Source of the DNA: SIG589 sp964566175
Lineage (GTDB): Bacteria > Bacillota > Clostridia > Oscillospirales > Acutalibacteraceae
DNA: 64,000 nucleotides
Assembly: GCA_964566175.1 (NCBI GenBank)
Contig: CAZMHU010000002.1
Location: forward strand, 61,493-125,492
Reading direction: 5' to 3'
How positions within the stretch are numbered: the first letter of the stretch is position 1; every line of letters begins with the position of its first letter. Under the pieces are notes generated by a model. It did no database searches, was not told the DNA's origin, and saw nothing but the letters and a program-made list of their open reading frames with translations. This document shows positions 9,122-17,754 of the stretch, in pieces. Position numbers and translations under genes: made by a program.

Positions 9122-10951
9122 ATGGCAAAAATGGAAAACCTACGTAATATTGCGATTATAGCACACGTTGACCACGGAAAGACAACACTTGTTGACCAAC
9201 TCTTGAAACAGAGCGGTACGTTCCGTGCCAACGAACAGGTCGACGAAAGGGTAATGGACTCCAACGACCTCGAGCGTGAGCGCGGAATTACGATTCTTTC
9301 TAAAATTACAAGCGTAATGTACGAAAACACCAAAATCAATATTGTTGATACTCCCGGACACGCCGATTTCGGCGGCGAGGTTGAACGCATTCTTATGATG
9401 GTTGACGGCGTTTTACTGCTTGTTGACGCTTTTGAGGGCTGCATGCCGCAGACTAGATTTGTTTTGAAAAAGGCACTTAGTCTCGGCAAAAAGGCAATCG
9501 TTGTTGTAAACAAGATTGACCGTCCTATGGCTCGTCCCGCAGAAGTAGTCGACGAAGTGCTTGATTTGTTTATTGAACTCGGTGCAGACGACGAGCAGAT
9601 TGAGTTCCCCGTTGTTTACGCATCGGGTCGTGACGGTTATGCTACTTTTGACCCGGAAAGCGGTGAACAAAACAAGGATATGCGCCCTCTTTTCGAGATG
9701 ATTGTGAAAGAAATTTCCGCTCCCGAGGGTGACCCCGACGCACCTCTTCAGATTTTGTTTTCCAATATTGAATATGATGAATATGTCGGCAGAATAGGTG
9801 TCGGCCGTGTTGAGCGCGGTACTGTCAAGGACGGACAACAGGTTGTTTTGTGCCACGCCGACGGAACGTCAACTCGTGCTAAAATCGGAAAACTTTATAT
9901 GCACGAAGGTCTTCGTCGTACAGAAGTTACCGAGGCACACGTCGGTGATATTGTTCAGGTTTCCGGTTTGGGCGAACTCAATATCGGCGAAACCGCCTGT
10001 GACCCCGAACATATTGAACCTATGCCGTTTGTTAAAATAGACGAGCCGACTCTTTCTATGAACTTTATGGTAAACAATTCACCCTTTGCGGGACAGGACG
10101 GCAAATATGTTACTTCGAGAAATCTCCGCGAGCGTCTTTTCAAGGAAGTTGAAACAAACGTTAGTCTTCGTGTTGAAGAAACCGAATCCGCCGATACATT
10201 TAAGGTTTCCGGCAGAGGAGAGTTGCACCTTTCCATTCTTATCGAAACTATGCGCCGTCAGGGATACGAATTTCAGGTTTCGCCGCCCTCTGTTATTTTC
10301 AAAAAGGATGAGGACGGTCACTTATTAGAGCCTATTGAACTTTTGATGATTGAAGTTCCCGAAGAATATGTCGGCGTCGTTATGGAACGTCTCGGTTCTA
10401 GAAAAGCCGAGATTAAGAATATGGGCACACGTGATGACGGAACATCACACCTTGAGTTTTTAATTCCCTCACGCGGACTCCTTGGTTTCCGTTCGCAGTT
10501 CTTGACCGATACTAACGGTAACGGAATTATGAGCCACGTTTTCGAAAAATACGATATATTCAAGGGCGAACTCGAACAGCGTTCCACCGGTTCTATTATT
10601 GCTCACGAAACAGGTGAGGCAACAGGTTACGGTCTTTTCAACACCCAAAGCAGAGGAAAACTTTTTGTCGGTCCGGGCACACCTGTTTATGAAGGTATGA
10701 TTATCGGCGAAAACCCGAAAAACGAGGATATCGTCTGCAATGTTTGCAAGAAAAAGCAGATGACAAACACTCGTGCCGCCGGCTCCGACGATGCCTTGCG
10801 CCTTGTTCCGCATACTACTTTAAGCCTTGAGCAGTGCCTTGAATTCATCAAAGATGATGAACTTGTCGAGATTACACCTAACGCCACACGCCTTCGCAAG
10901 AAGATTCTTAACAAGGAACTTCGTATGAAGCACGAGGCGAAGAACCGATGA
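9122..10951 (+). CDS. typA: Ribosome-associated translational GTPase TypA/BipA
   Basis: A 609-residue GTPase of the EF-G family involved in 50S assembly and stress adaptation. The N-terminal G domain shows AHVDHGKTTL (G1), ERGITI (switch I), DTPGHADF (G3) and VVNKIDRP (G4). Beta-barrel and EF-G-like domains follow, then the BipA-specific C-terminal domain ending in a basic tail. Length matches the family. It overlaps the following exonuclease gene by 4 bp (ATGA). Confidence 0.97.
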   Translation: MAKMENLRNIAIIAHVDHGKTTLVDQLLKQSGTFRANEQVDERVMDSNDLERERGITILSKITSVMYENTKINIVDTPGHADFGGEVERILMMVDGVLLLVDAFEGCMPQTRFVLKKALSLGKKAIVVVNKIDRPMARPAEVVDEVLDLFIELGADDEQIEFPVVYASGRDGYATFDPESGEQNKDMRPLFEMIVKEISAPEGDPDAPLQILFSNIEYDEYVGRIGVGRVERGTVKDGQQVVLCHADGTSTRAKIGKLYMHEGLRRTEVTEAHVGDIVQVSGLGELNIGETACDPEHIEPMPFVKIDEPTLSMNFMVNNSPFAGQDGKYVTSRNLRERLFKEVETNVSLRVEETESADTFKVSGRGELHLSILIETMRRQGYEFQVSPPSVIFKKDEDGHLLEPIELLMIEVPEEYVGVVMERLGSRKAEIKNMGTRDDGTSHLEFLIPSRGLLGFRSQFLTDTNGNGIMSHVFEKYDIFKGELEQRSTGSIIAHETGEATGYGLFNTQSRGKLFVGPGTPVYEGMIIGENPKNEDIVCNVCKKKQMTNTRAAGSDDALRLVPHTTLSLEQCLEFIKDDELVEITPNATRLRKKILNKELRMKHEAKNR

Positions 10952-11841
10952 ATTACATTCTGCTTGACCTCGAATGGAACAGTGCATACAGTCGAAAATG
11001 TTCCCGCTTTGTGAACGAGATTGTCCAAATCGGCGCCGTTAAACTTGACAGTGAACTAAAATTTGTCGATGACTTTAGCATTATGGTTCATTCACAGTTG
11101 ACCCGCCGCCTCAGTACACGCTTTAAAGAACTTACCAACATCACAAATGATGATATGCTTTCAGGCGTTTATCTGCCCGAGGCGATTGATAAATTTAATC
11201 TTTGGGCGGGAACAGACACACTGACGCTGACTTGGAGCACATCTGATTTGTATGCCATTATCGAAAACTGCTCCTGTTTTGCCGAGGGTAAAAGTTTTGC
11301 CTTTGAGCGCTATGCCGATTTGCAAGGGTTTGTGCAGGATTATCTTCACAGGAACGGTCACGATTTCAGCGGTCAGATATCACTTAAAACCGCCGCAGAG
11401 ATGTTAAAACTCGATATTGACGGTTTGGAACTTCACACCGCACGTGATGACAGTATGTTGTCTTCGTTACTGTTTCGTGCCACCTTTGACGAAAAACGGC
11501 TCGCGGCTGTGGTGAAAGATGCTTCATCGCCCGAGTTTTATAAAAGGCTTATGTTCAAACCCTACACAATTACGAGCGTTAACGACCCTGCGCTCGACAG
11601 GGAACTTTTGCGTTTTAAGTGTGAAAAATGCGGTACATATGCCAAACGCAAGACAAAATGGATTTATAAAAACCGTTGGTTTAGTGCAACCTTTAAGTGT
11701 CGCAAGTGCGGAAATTGCTTCGTAGGCAGACTTTCCTTTAAAAAGCATTACGATTGTGTTGTAACAAAACGAATGGTTTTGCCTGTCAAAAAGCGCGGTG
11801 ATAAAAATGAACACTTGCAACCTGTGCCCGAGAAATTGTAA
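10948..11841 (+). CDS. DnaQ-fold 3'-5' exonuclease with C-terminal zinc ribbon
   Basis: A 297-residue protein. The first 180 residues form a DEDDh exonuclease domain: Asp7 and Glu9 (LDLEW), probably Asp100, and the HxAxxD pair His163/Asp168. Residues about 205-260 hold two CxxC pairs (KCEKCG and KCRKCG) in a basic stretch, which looks like a zinc ribbon. The substrate is unknown; small RNA or DNA ends are both possible. It is joined to typA by a 4-bp overlap and overlaps the radical SAM gene by about 35 bp. Confidence 0.82.
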   Translation: MNYILLDLEWNSAYSRKCSRFVNEIVQIGAVKLDSELKFVDDFSIMVHSQLTRRLSTRFKELTNITNDDMLSGVYLPEAIDKFNLWAGTDTLTLTWSTSDLYAIIENCSCFAEGKSFAFERYADLQGFVQDYLHRNGHDFSGQISLKTAAEMLKLDIDGLELHTARDDSMLSSLLFRATFDEKRLAAVVKDASSPEFYKRLMFKPYTITSVNDPALDRELLRFKCEKCGTYAKRKTKWIYKNRWFSATFKCRKCGNCFVGRLSFKKHYDCVVTKRMVLPVKKRGDKNEHLQPVPEKL

Positions 11842-12682
11842 CGCCGACAGAAACGAAAACGGCAACAAGGGTGGTTTTTGTAAAATGCCGTTTTTGCCGC
11901 GCATTGCACGTGCTGATTTACACTTTTGGGAAGAACCATGTATCAGCGGTACAAACGGTTCGGGTGCTGTGTTTTTTTCGGGTTGCTCACTTGGCTGTGT
12001 CTATTGTCAAAATTATGATATAAGTCACGGTGGTTTCGGAAAAACAGTATCTTATGAACGTTTGGCGGAAATTTTTTCGGAACTTGAACGAAAGGGCGCG
12101 CATAACATAAATCTTGTCAATCCGTCACACTATGTCGGTGCGATTGAGAAAGCACTTTCGATTTATAAACCGAACATACCTATTGTTTATAATTCGAGTG
12201 GGTACGACAGAGAATGTATTGCACTGAAAGATTATATTGATATATATCTTTTCGATTTAAAGTATGTAAACTGCGAATGCTCGCAAAAATATTCGGCGGC
12301 GGGGGATTACTTTTCGGTAGCGTCAAAAGTTATTAAATCAGCGCACGACCGAATAGGAAGACCCTTGTACGACGAAAACGGAATTATGCAAAAAGGCGTT
12401 GTTATACGACACTTGCTCTTGCCGTCGGCGACCAAAGAAGCAATAAGCGTTATTGATTGGGCGGCGGAAAACTGCGAGAATGCTGTCTTTTCTCTGATGT
12501 CACAGTACACACCCTGCGGCAATTTAGAACATTTTCCGGAACTTATGCGGCGAATAACAAAGCGCGAATACGAAAAGGTTACAGATTATTTGTTAAGCAA
12601 GAAGTTTTTTGATTGCTACTTGCAGGAACGCGAGAGTTCCGACAGCGATTATATACCCGATTTCGATTTATACGGAGTTTAG
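11807..12682 (+). CDS. Radical SAM protein, pyruvate formate-lyase activase-like
   Basis: A protein of about 291 residues with the radical SAM cluster motif CSLGCVYC (Cys60, Cys64, Cys67). Extra cysteines precede it (CNLCPRNC and GGFC, residues 4-25), as in PflA-like proteins of the AmmeMemoRadiSam type. The central part (VNPSHYVG, SSGYDRE, YLFDLKY) also fits this group. The partner is unknown, because no glycyl radical enzyme lies nearby. ATG 11807 is preferred over GTG 11798. A terminator follows. Confidence 0.85.
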   Translation: MNTCNLCPRNCNADRNENGNKGGFCKMPFLPRIARADLHFWEEPCISGTNGSGAVFFSGCSLGCVYCQNYDISHGGFGKTVSYERLAEIFSELERKGAHNINLVNPSHYVGAIEKALSIYKPNIPIVYNSSGYDRECIALKDYIDIYLFDLKYVNCECSQKYSAAGDYFSVASKVIKSAHDRIGRPLYDENGIMQKGVVIRHLLLPSATKEAISVIDWAAENCENAVFSLMSQYTPCGNLEHFPELMRRITKREYEKVTDYLLSKKFFDCYLQERESSDSDYIPDFDLYGV

Positions 12683-12720
12683 ATATGATGAGTCTATCAA
12701 GGCTCATCATATTTTTTTGT
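12683..12720 (+). terminator. Terminator after the radical SAM gene
   Basis: Arms ATATGATGAG (12683-12692) and CTCATCATAT (12703-12712) are perfectly complementary and followed by seven T. The 3' arm overlaps the -35 of the sigma-E-like promoter of the next gene. Confidence 0.85.
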
Positions 12721-12735
12721 TTTGCCGCATAATAT
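12707..12735 (+). promoter_or_regulatory. Sigma-E-like sporulation promoter for the sipL-like gene
   Basis: TCATATT (12707-12713), 14-bp spacer, CATAATAT (12728-12735). The -35 fits the Bacillus/Clostridium sigma-E pattern KMATATT exactly and the -10 matches CATACAHT at six of eight positions. Predicted start is near 12742, ahead of the ribosome site AAGGAGA (12754-12760). Confidence 0.6.
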
Positions 12736-12767
12736 CTATTAACATACAAATGCAAGGAGAAGATATT

Positions 12768-14297
12768 ATGGAACTCAACACAGTGTGCCGCAAAGTGACG
12801 GTAAACGAAAACTGTTTTAATCAGATTATGGAACAAAATGTCGATTTTGAGGTAAATATGCCAGATTACTGCGGCGGTATTCAGCGAATACTCACGTCTT
12901 CCGTTATGCCGTATATCACATCGAAAAGTGCGGTCGGACAATCGTTGGTTATCGAGGGGAATGCGTATTTTCGGATTATATATCTTGATGAGCAAGATAC
13001 GGTTTTGAGTTATGAATACAGCACACCTTTTACCAAAACGATTGAAACGGGTATGCCACTTGACGGTGTATGCTTTTCTGTCGGTGCGAAATGCGGCTAT
13101 TTCAATACAAAGGCGGTAAGTAAAAGACGTCTTGAAGTGCACAGTGTGATAGAATTTTCGCTAAAGGGCAGTAGCAAGCGGTCTTGTGAACCGATAAGCG
13201 ATATTGAAAACGGCGATGTCTATGTAAACAGGGGAGAAGTGCCTGTAACTTTGCCGATTTGCACTGCCGAAAAAAATATAATTATCGAGGAAGAATTGGA
13301 ACTCGGAAGTGCCCAACCGGCTGTTGACGGAATTATACGCTATGCGGTTAATCCTACGGTTACCGGCTGTAAACTCATAAACGGAAAAATTATCGTGAAG
13401 GGCGAACTCTCACTTGAAATGCTTTATCTGCCGGAAGACAGAAAAAATGCCGAAAAATATACCGCAAGTCTGCCTTTCAGTCAACTTCTCGATGCAGAGG
13501 GTGTTGACGAAGACTGCGTTTGTGAAACAACCCTTTCGGTGGCATCGGCAGAACTGAAACCAAGAGGAAGTTATGACGGTGAAGTCAGAAGTTTTATTCT
13601 AAACGCAAAAATAACCGTCACGGCAACGGCAGTCAAACATGAAACCCTACCGATAATATTTGATGCATATTCGCCGAAAATGGAGGTTGAACTTTCTCAC
13701 ACCGACACGACCGTTCAAAGACTTTTTACAAAACTTGAAGAAACATATGCCTGCAAAAAACAACTTGAGTTTTCTGACGGAGATATACTGAGCGTTCTCG
13801 ATGTTTGGTGCAACAGTGTGCAAAAGGGTTATAGAACCGAGGGAAATTCACTTATTATAGCAGGCACGGTAAACACCTTTATAATGGCGGAAAACAGCGA
13901 CGGAACGGTAAACGTTTTCGAACGACCTGTTGATTTTGAATATAAACACGATTTTGATACTCTGCCCGAAAACCCAACCTGTGAGCCGAGAATTCAAGTG
14001 CGAAACTGCGCTTTTACGATAAGCGGTGATAATTCGGTGGAGTTGCGAATTGATATTTGCATTTCTGCTTTTGTTTTTGAAAACAAGTATATTCGCTTTT
14101 GCACTGCGGCAAATGTTAAAGATAAGGACAACGACGAAGAACGGTGCGAATATTCGTTAGTGATATATTATGCCGAAAAAGGCGAAAGGGTTTGGGATAT
14201 TGCAAAACGCTATAACGCGTCCCCCGACGAGATAATCAAAATCAATTCTCTGGGTGAAGTTGTAGAAGAAAACGCTCCGCTTTTAATTCCGTGCTGA
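12768..14297 (+). CDS. sipL: SipL-like spore morphogenesis protein (DUF3794/SPOCS domains plus LysM)
   Basis: A 509-residue protein with repeated DUF3794-type beta domains (about 20-130, 150-250 and 370-450) and a C-terminal LysM domain (about 460-509: the stretch from GERVWDIAKRYNAS to PLLIPC). This layout matches SipL of Clostridioides difficile, which binds SpoIVA through its LysM domain and anchors the coat to the forespore. ATG 12768 is chosen for its AAGGAGA site; an in-frame upstream extension to 12609 overlaps the previous gene. A sigma-E-like promoter precedes it, consistent with mother-cell expression. Confidence 0.88.
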   Translation: MELNTVCRKVTVNENCFNQIMEQNVDFEVNMPDYCGGIQRILTSSVMPYITSKSAVGQSLVIEGNAYFRIIYLDEQDTVLSYEYSTPFTKTIETGMPLDGVCFSVGAKCGYFNTKAVSKRRLEVHSVIEFSLKGSSKRSCEPISDIENGDVYVNRGEVPVTLPICTAEKNIIIEEELELGSAQPAVDGIIRYAVNPTVTGCKLINGKIIVKGELSLEMLYLPEDRKNAEKYTASLPFSQLLDAEGVDEDCVCETTLSVASAELKPRGSYDGEVRSFILNAKITVTATAVKHETLPIIFDAYSPKMEVELSHTDTTVQRLFTKLEETYACKKQLEFSDGDILSVLDVWCNSVQKGYRTEGNSLIIAGTVNTFIMAENSDGTVNVFERPVDFEYKHDFDTLPENPTCEPRIQVRNCAFTISGDNSVELRIDICISAFVFENKYIRFCTAANVKDKDNDEERCEYSLVIYYAEKGERVWDIAKRYNASPDEIIKINSLGEVVEENAPLLIPC

Positions 14298-14298
14298 A

Positions 14299-14327
14299 AA
14301 AAGCCATCGGTTTATCCGATGGCTTTT
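14299..14327. terminator. Bidirectional terminator between convergent genes
   Basis: Twelve-base arms (14299-14310 and 14316-14327) around a TTTAT loop, with A and T runs on the two sides, so it can stop transcription from either strand. Confidence 0.87.
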
Positions 14328-14329
14328 GA

Positions 14330-14884
14330 TTATTCGGCGTTATTGATTTTGTTGAACATTGAGGTAAATTCTTCAAGTTGACGGTCGGAATCGGCGCCGC
14401 GCTCGATAAGTGCCGTCTTTGTATCGGCAAGGGAAGCGCAAAGTTCGCTGATTTTGCTGACAAAACCGTTCGTGGTTTCAATAAGGTCACTCTTTATATC
14501 GGCAAGTGCGTCGTGTGCCGTATCGATACTGTCAATATTTTTGAATATCTCTTTGTTGGCAAGTTTAGATGACGCAACCGAATTGTTTACAATGTTTTTT
14601 GCACTGTTTTGCGAAACGAGATAAAGTTTTCCGATGCTCTCGCTTAACTGCTCAATCTCATCGCAACGGTTGCGATAGTTGCTGATTTCATCGCTCAAAG
14701 CAGCGTTTTCGCGATTTTTCTGCTCGATTTTTTCCTCGAGTGCAAGTTGCTGTTCTTTAAGGAGAGCAAGTTGAGCCTCAAGTTCGCTCTCGCGGCGAGA
14801 AAATTTTCTTTGCGAAGTCTCGATATATTCCGTAACATCGTCACAGTTAAATCCCAAAAAACTTTTTCTGAATCCGGCAGACAT
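14330..14884 (-). CDS. DivIVA-like coiled-coil protein of unknown function
   Basis: A 184-residue protein. The N-terminal residues (FRKSFLGFNCDDVTEYIE) resemble the DivIVA/GpsB lipid-binding start, in which an FxGY-like turn is followed by a helix. Residues about 25-95 form a strong coiled coil rich in E, Q, L and K. The rest is helical without signal peptide or membrane segment. Such proteins often mark poles or septa. It is alone on this strand and faces the sipL-like gene. The specific role cannot be named. Confidence 0.65.
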   Translation of the reverse strand: MSAGFRKSFLGFNCDDVTEYIETSQRKFSRRESELEAQLALLKEQQLALEEKIEQKNRENAALSDEISNYRNRCDEIEQLSESIGKLYLVSQNSAKNIVNNSVASSKLANKEIFKNIDSIDTAHDALADIKSDLIETTNGFVSKISELCASLADTKTALIERGADSDRQLEEFTSMFNKINNAE

Positions 14885-14987
14885 TATAATCCCTCAAATC
14901 TAAAAAAATGACATAATTATCAGTAGTGTGATTATATCACTGTTTTTTTGATTTTACAAGTAAATATTAAAAAATTGCAGTTTTTTA

Positions 14988-15016
14988 TTGAAAAATCACG
15001 CCGTATAGTATATTAT
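14988..15016 (+). promoter_or_regulatory. Candidate sigma-A promoter for the nusB-recN cluster
   Basis: TTGAAA (14988-14993), 17-bp spacer, TATTAT (15011-15016), followed by nusB at 15048. It is the only good promoter seen before the ten-gene run nusB to tyrS. Confidence 0.65.
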
Positions 15017-15047
15017 ATAATTGCATATTTATGAGAGTTGGTGCGGC

Positions 15048-15449
15048 ATGAACAGAAAAACAGCAAGAGAAAACGCTTTTATACTGATATTTGAAAAAAA
15101 CTTCCGTAATGACGGTATTGAGGATATTATAAACGACGCCATTGAAGCGCGCGATTTTGAATATGATTCCTATGTTGAGACCGTTTTTCGCGGTGTTTTC
15201 GAAAACGCAGAGTCGGTTGACGGACTCATTTCCGAAAATCTTAAAGGTTGGCGTTTGGAACGTTTGACAAAAGTTGCTCTTTCGCTTTTACGCCTTGCGG
15301 TTTACGAAATGCTTTATATGAGCGATATCCCGCTCGGCGTTTCGATAAACGAGGCTGTAGAACTGGCGAAAAAATATTCAACGCAGGAAGATGCGGCCTA
15401 TATCAACGGCGTACTCGGCACTATTGCCAAGGCGGTTGAGAGCAGGTAG
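15048..15449 (+). CDS. nusB: Transcription antitermination factor NusB
   Basis: A 133-residue all-helical RNA-binding protein that joins NusE (S10) on boxA RNA for rRNA antitermination. Family features are KTARENAF at the start and the C-terminal pattern IPLGVSINEAVELAKKY...YINGVLG. The ATG at 15048 is chosen over the TTG at 15021 because homologues start close to the R-x-A-R-E motif. It leads the cluster nusB-xseA-xseB-ispA-dxs-tlyA-nadK-argR-recN, typical of Firmicutes. Confidence 0.93.
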   Translation: MNRKTARENAFILIFEKNFRNDGIEDIINDAIEARDFEYDSYVETVFRGVFENAESVDGLISENLKGWRLERLTKVALSLLRLAVYEMLYMSDIPLGVSINEAVELAKKYSTQEDAAYINGVLGTIAKAVESR

Positions 15450-15452
15450 AAT

Positions 15453-16658
15453 ATGCAAAAAACGGTTCTTTCGGTAAGTCAACTTAACCGTTATGTTAAA
15501 TCTCTCCTCGAGGGCGATATTCATCTATCGCATATTTATTTGAAAGGTGAGATTTCAAACTTTAAAAATCATTATCAAAGCGGTCATTTGTATTTTTCGA
15601 TTAAAGACGGTGACGCGGCTGTGCGCTGTGTTATGTTCCGCTTTGATGCTTCCCGCCTTAAATTCCGTCCCGAGGACGGTATGAGCGTTATATGCGGCGG
15701 GCGCGTTTCACTTTACGAGCGTGACGGAACATACCAGTTTTACGCCGACGAGATGATACCCGACGGTGCGGGGGAGTTATCGCTTGCTTTCGAACAAATC
15801 AAACAACGACTTTCGGAAAAGGGATATTTTTCTTCCGAACACAAAAAGTCTATTGCTCGCTTTCCTCGCAAAATCGCCGTTATCACATCGGATACCGGTG
15901 CAGCCGTTCAGGATATTATAAACGTATCGGGTCGCAGATATCCGCTTTGTGAACTCGTGTTTTGTCCTGTACGTGTTCAGGGCGACGGTGCGGTCGGTGA
16001 CCTTATAACTGCGCTTCGCCGTGTTCAAAACTTTAACGATATCGATACCGTTATCATCGGTAGAGGCGGCGGATCGATTGAGGATTTATGGGCGTTTAAC
16101 AGTGAACTGCTCGCAGAGGAAATATATAACTGTAAAATTCCGGTGATATCGGCTGTTGGTCACGAAACCGACTTTACAATTTGTGATTTTGTTGCCGATT
16201 TGCGCGCTCCGACGCCCTCTGCGGCAGCGGAACTTGCCGTACCGGATATAAATGAACTAAGGTTATCTTTGGACTCGCTGAATGTGCGGCTTTTGCGTTC
16301 CGAACAAACGGTTCTTGAAAACGCCGAGATGAGCCTGAAACGTCTTGAAAAAGCATATATTTTGAGCAACCCGAAAGCGCTTTTTGACAAAACGGAAAAT
16401 CGCTTTGTTACCTTGCGTGACAGACTTATAAATTCTATGCAAAGGACTGCTGAACGTGGCAGTGCCGATTTTGTACGCCTTGCGGCAAAACTCGATTCAC
16501 TCAGTCCGCTTGCGGTTTTATCAAGAGGTTACAGCATTGCCAAAAAGGAAGGCAATATTTTGAAAAGTGCCGAAGAATTGTCGGTCGGTGATGCGCTTAA
16601 TATCCGTTTCGGGAAGGGAAACGCCGAATGCAGTGTAACCGCTGTTTCAAAGGAGTAA
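15453..16658 (+). CDS. xseA: Exodeoxyribonuclease VII large subunit
   Basis: A 401-residue catalytic subunit of ExoVII, which degrades single-stranded DNA from both ends. It has the N-terminal OB fold (about 5-100: GEISNFKNHYQSGHLYFSIKD region), the catalytic core with GRGGGSIEDLW and ISAVGHETDFTICDFVADLRAPTPSAAAE segments, and a long coiled-coil arm (about 260-350) that binds XseB. The small subunit gene follows after 3 bp. Confidence 0.96.
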   Translation: MQKTVLSVSQLNRYVKSLLEGDIHLSHIYLKGEISNFKNHYQSGHLYFSIKDGDAAVRCVMFRFDASRLKFRPEDGMSVICGGRVSLYERDGTYQFYADEMIPDGAGELSLAFEQIKQRLSEKGYFSSEHKKSIARFPRKIAVITSDTGAAVQDIINVSGRRYPLCELVFCPVRVQGDGAVGDLITALRRVQNFNDIDTVIIGRGGGSIEDLWAFNSELLAEEIYNCKIPVISAVGHETDFTICDFVADLRAPTPSAAAELAVPDINELRLSLDSLNVRLLRSEQTVLENAEMSLKRLEKAYILSNPKALFDKTENRFVTLRDRLINSMQRTAERGSADFVRLAAKLDSLSPLAVLSRGYSIAKKEGNILKSAEELSVGDALNIRFGKGNAECSVTAVSKE

Positions 16659-16661
16659 ATT

Positions 16662-16862
16662 ATGGCAAAGAACAATTTTGAAAACGATATAGCACGGCTT
16701 GAAGAAATTGTCGGACTGCTTGAGTCCGGCACGTGTTCACTTGAAAGATCACTTTCTCTCTTTGAAGAGGGGATTAAACTTTCAAAAAACTGTGCAAAGA
16801 CACTTGAAAACGCAAAACAGAAAATCAGTTTACTGACTGAGTCAGAAACAGGTGAAGAATGA
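16662..16862 (+). CDS. xseB: Exodeoxyribonuclease VII small subunit
   Basis: A 66-residue two-helix protein. The family pattern is clear: FENDIARLEEIVGLLESG, then SLERSLSLFEEGIKL. Several copies bind along the XseA arm. It overlaps the ispA start by 4 bp, so the stop and start codons are shared (ATGA). Confidence 0.95.
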   Translation: MAKNNFENDIARLEEIVGLLESGTCSLERSLSLFEEGIKLSKNCAKTLENAKQKISLLTESETGEE

Positions 16863-17743
16863 TGCAGCACGATATTCTCGCAACCGGAAAAGAGGTTACC
16901 GAGACAAAAATGAAAGAATTTTTGTCCCGTACTGGATATGAATATGACCGTCTGCTAGATGCAATGGATTACAGCGTTTCTTCCGGCGGAAAGCGTATAC
17001 GTCCCGCACTTTTGCTCGAGTTTTACCGCATTTGCGGCGGTACGGATACAGACGGTGCGGCTTGTTTTGCCGCCGCATTGGAATTTATTCAGACCTATTC
17101 GCTCATACACGATGACCTGCCTTGTATGGACAACGACGATATGCGTCGCGGAAAGCCTTCTTGTCATATTGCTTTCGGCGAAGATACCGCCTTGCTTGCG
17201 GGTGATGCACTGCTCACGCTCGCATTTTTTGCAGCATCATCGGCTGAAAATATTCCGTCCGACCTTTCGCTCAAAGCGATAAATCTTCTATCACAATATT
17301 CCGGCATACACGGAATGGTCGGCGGGCAGACCATTGACCTTGCTATCGAGGGCGGCAGTCCCACTACCGATACACTCAAACGAATGTATTCGCTTAAAAC
17401 CTGTGCATTGATAAAATCCGCTTGTGAAATCGGCTGTACTCTTGCCGATGCGAGTGAAGAAAAACTTGCCGCCGCGCGTGCTTTTGCCGAAAACTTGGGT
17501 CTCGCTTTTCAAATTACCGATGATATTCTCGATATTGTCGGCAGTGAGGAAGAACTCGGCAAGCCAGTCGGCAGTGACACTAAAAATCAGAAAACGACAT
17601 ATGCCGCACTGCTCGGTCTCGAAAACGCTAGGACAGAGGTTTCGAAACTCACTGATGACGCTGTCAGCGCCCTTTCTGTTTTCGGTGACAGTGCAGAGGG
17701 ACTGAAAAAGTTAGCATATGCTTTTATAACAAGAAAAAAATAG
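16859..17743 (+). CDS. ispA: Polyprenyl (farnesyl/geranyl) diphosphate synthase
   Basis: A 294-residue all-helical prenyltransferase that condenses dimethylallyl diphosphate with isopentenyl diphosphate. The first aspartate-rich motif is DDLPCMDNDD and the second is DDILDIVG; GGKRIRP near residue 45 binds diphosphate. Two residues between the first aspartates and an FARM region typical of short-chain synthases suggest a C15 product. It stands directly before dxs, so two isoprenoid steps are co-transcribed. Confidence 0.93.
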   Translation: MMQHDILATGKEVTETKMKEFLSRTGYEYDRLLDAMDYSVSSGGKRIRPALLLEFYRICGGTDTDGAACFAAALEFIQTYSLIHDDLPCMDNDDMRRGKPSCHIAFGEDTALLAGDALLTLAFFAASSAENIPSDLSLKAINLLSQYSGIHGMVGGQTIDLAIEGGSPTTDTLKRMYSLKTCALIKSACEIGCTLADASEEKLAAARAFAENLGLAFQITDDILDIVGSEEELGKPVGSDTKNQKTTYAALLGLENARTEVSKLTDDAVSALSVFGDSAEGLKKLAYAFITRKK

Positions 17744-17754
17744 GAAGTGCTGTT

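Noticed and set aside
12609..12767. 53-residue N-terminal extension of the sipL-like gene
   Set aside because: It overlaps the radical SAM gene and terminator; the ribosome site and domain start support 12768.
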